NCBI GenBank assembly: GCA_022574265.1
Contig: JACZSI010000111.1
Location: 1-6,030, forward strand
Length of the DNA: 6,030 nt
Source: Chloroflexota bacterium
GTDB taxonomy: Bacteria; Chloroflexota; Dehalococcoidia; Lucifugimonadales; Australimonadaceae
Direction: 5' to 3'
Shown here: piece by piece, positions 5,687 to 6,030 of the stretch
How the letters are laid out: every line of letters begins with the position of its first letter
Position numbering within the stretch: the first letter of the stretch is position 1
Translations under genes and position numbers: made by a program
The notes under the pieces: model-generated
Databases searched by the model: none
The model's input: the letters and a program-made list of their open reading frames with translations, nothing else
What the model was told of the DNA's origin: nothing

Positions 5687-6030
5687 ATGCGCCGATCCGC
5701 CTTCCAGACGCTACGGAGTGCCGCGCCGGTCGTCCTCGTCACCGGGGCGCTGGGCGTCGCGCTCTTCGCCTACTTCCAGTCGTTCGGCTCGGGGTTGATG
5801 GACCGGGTCACGGGCTGGACAGCGGTCTCGGCGGCCTTCCCGCTCCAGATGCTCGGGACGGACGTGATCGTGAGCGGCACCATCGTCGCGTCCGACCGGT
5901 TCGCCTACAACATCGTCGCCGAGTGCACGCTCGTGGGGCCGCTGCTGCTCTACATCGCGGCGGTCCTCGCCTACCCGGCAGGTCTCGCATCGAAGGCCTC
6001 GGGCGTGGCGCTCGGCCTGCTCGCCATCGG
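5687..6030 (+). CDS. Exosortase/archaeosortase-family membrane protein, N-terminal part, truncated by window edge
   Basis: From the ATG at 5687 the frame is open to the window end (114 complete codons), so the C-terminus is missing. The protein is hydrophobic, with likely membrane segments near 13-31, 82-97 and 104 onwards. The key segment is VAECTLVGPLLLYIAAVLAYPAG (77-99, written here by position: Glu79, Cys80, Thr81, then AAVLAYP at 91-97). This EC(T/S) followed by AAVLAYP and a basic residue (Lys103) and a Gly-rich helix is the signature of the exosortase/archaeosortase family, in which the Cys is the proposed catalytic nucleophile. The later Arg and His expected in the family lie beyond the window. 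These enzymes process C-terminally tagged surface proteins. The catalytic Cys is at residue 80, so this would be one of the short forms. No Shine-Dalgarno sequence is seen; it diverges from the selenoprotein gene with 94 bases between the starts. Confidence 0.72.
   Translation, partial: MRRSAFQTLRSAAPVVLVTGALGVALFAYFQSFGSGLMDRVTGWTAVSAAFPLQMLGTDVIVSGTIVASDRFAYNIVAECTLVGPLLLYIAAVLAYPAGLASKASGVALGLLAI

Overview
The window is GC-rich, densely coded bacterial DNA. Two adjacent secreted lipoproteins carry long Thr-Pro/Ala-Thr-Pro linkers directly after the lipobox. That style is typical of Chloroflexota (for example Dehalococcoidia/SAR202-like lineages), and a Rieske oxygenase, cupin and MFS cluster fits such genomes. 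The taxonomic call is an inference from style, not a measured result.

Left part (1-3502, minus strand): an apparent four-gene operon, transcribed right to left. It encodes a shortened cupin protein, a phthalate-dioxygenase-like Rieske oxygenase, an MFS transporter whose GTG start overlaps the oxygenase stop (TAGTG), and the N-terminal part of an NAD-dependent epimerase/dehydrogenase cut by the window edge. It reads as a catabolic unit for uptake and oxidation of an organic, perhaps aromatic, acid. No reductase partner for the oxygenase lies in the window. A candidate promoter (TTGACT-N18-TAGTAA) precedes the cupin gene.

Middle (3690-5198, plus strand): diverging from that operon are a Tat-exported, lipid-anchored dienelactone-hydrolase-family protein with an intact Cys-Asp-His triad and, 33 bases later, a lipid-anchored cupredoxin with a complete type-1 copper ligand set. 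A 14-15 bp GC-rich hairpin (5228-5259) ends this unit and the converging gene.

Right part (5281-6030): the most notable item is a minus-strand gene for a SelW-like (Rdx family) thioredoxin-fold selenoprotein. Its Cys-x-x-Sec motif uses an in-frame TGA (5542-5544). Immediately downstream is a perfect 8-bp hairpin with a GUC loop that fits the bacterial SECIS pattern. A conventional gene caller would stop at the TGA or start at a downstream TTG, so the redox motif would be lost. Diverging from it is the start of a short exosortase/archaeosortase-family membrane protein, possibly translated from a leaderless mRNA, which runs off the right edge. No tRNA, rRNA, CRISPR array or insertion sequence was seen, and no stretch over 300 bases lacks a gene.
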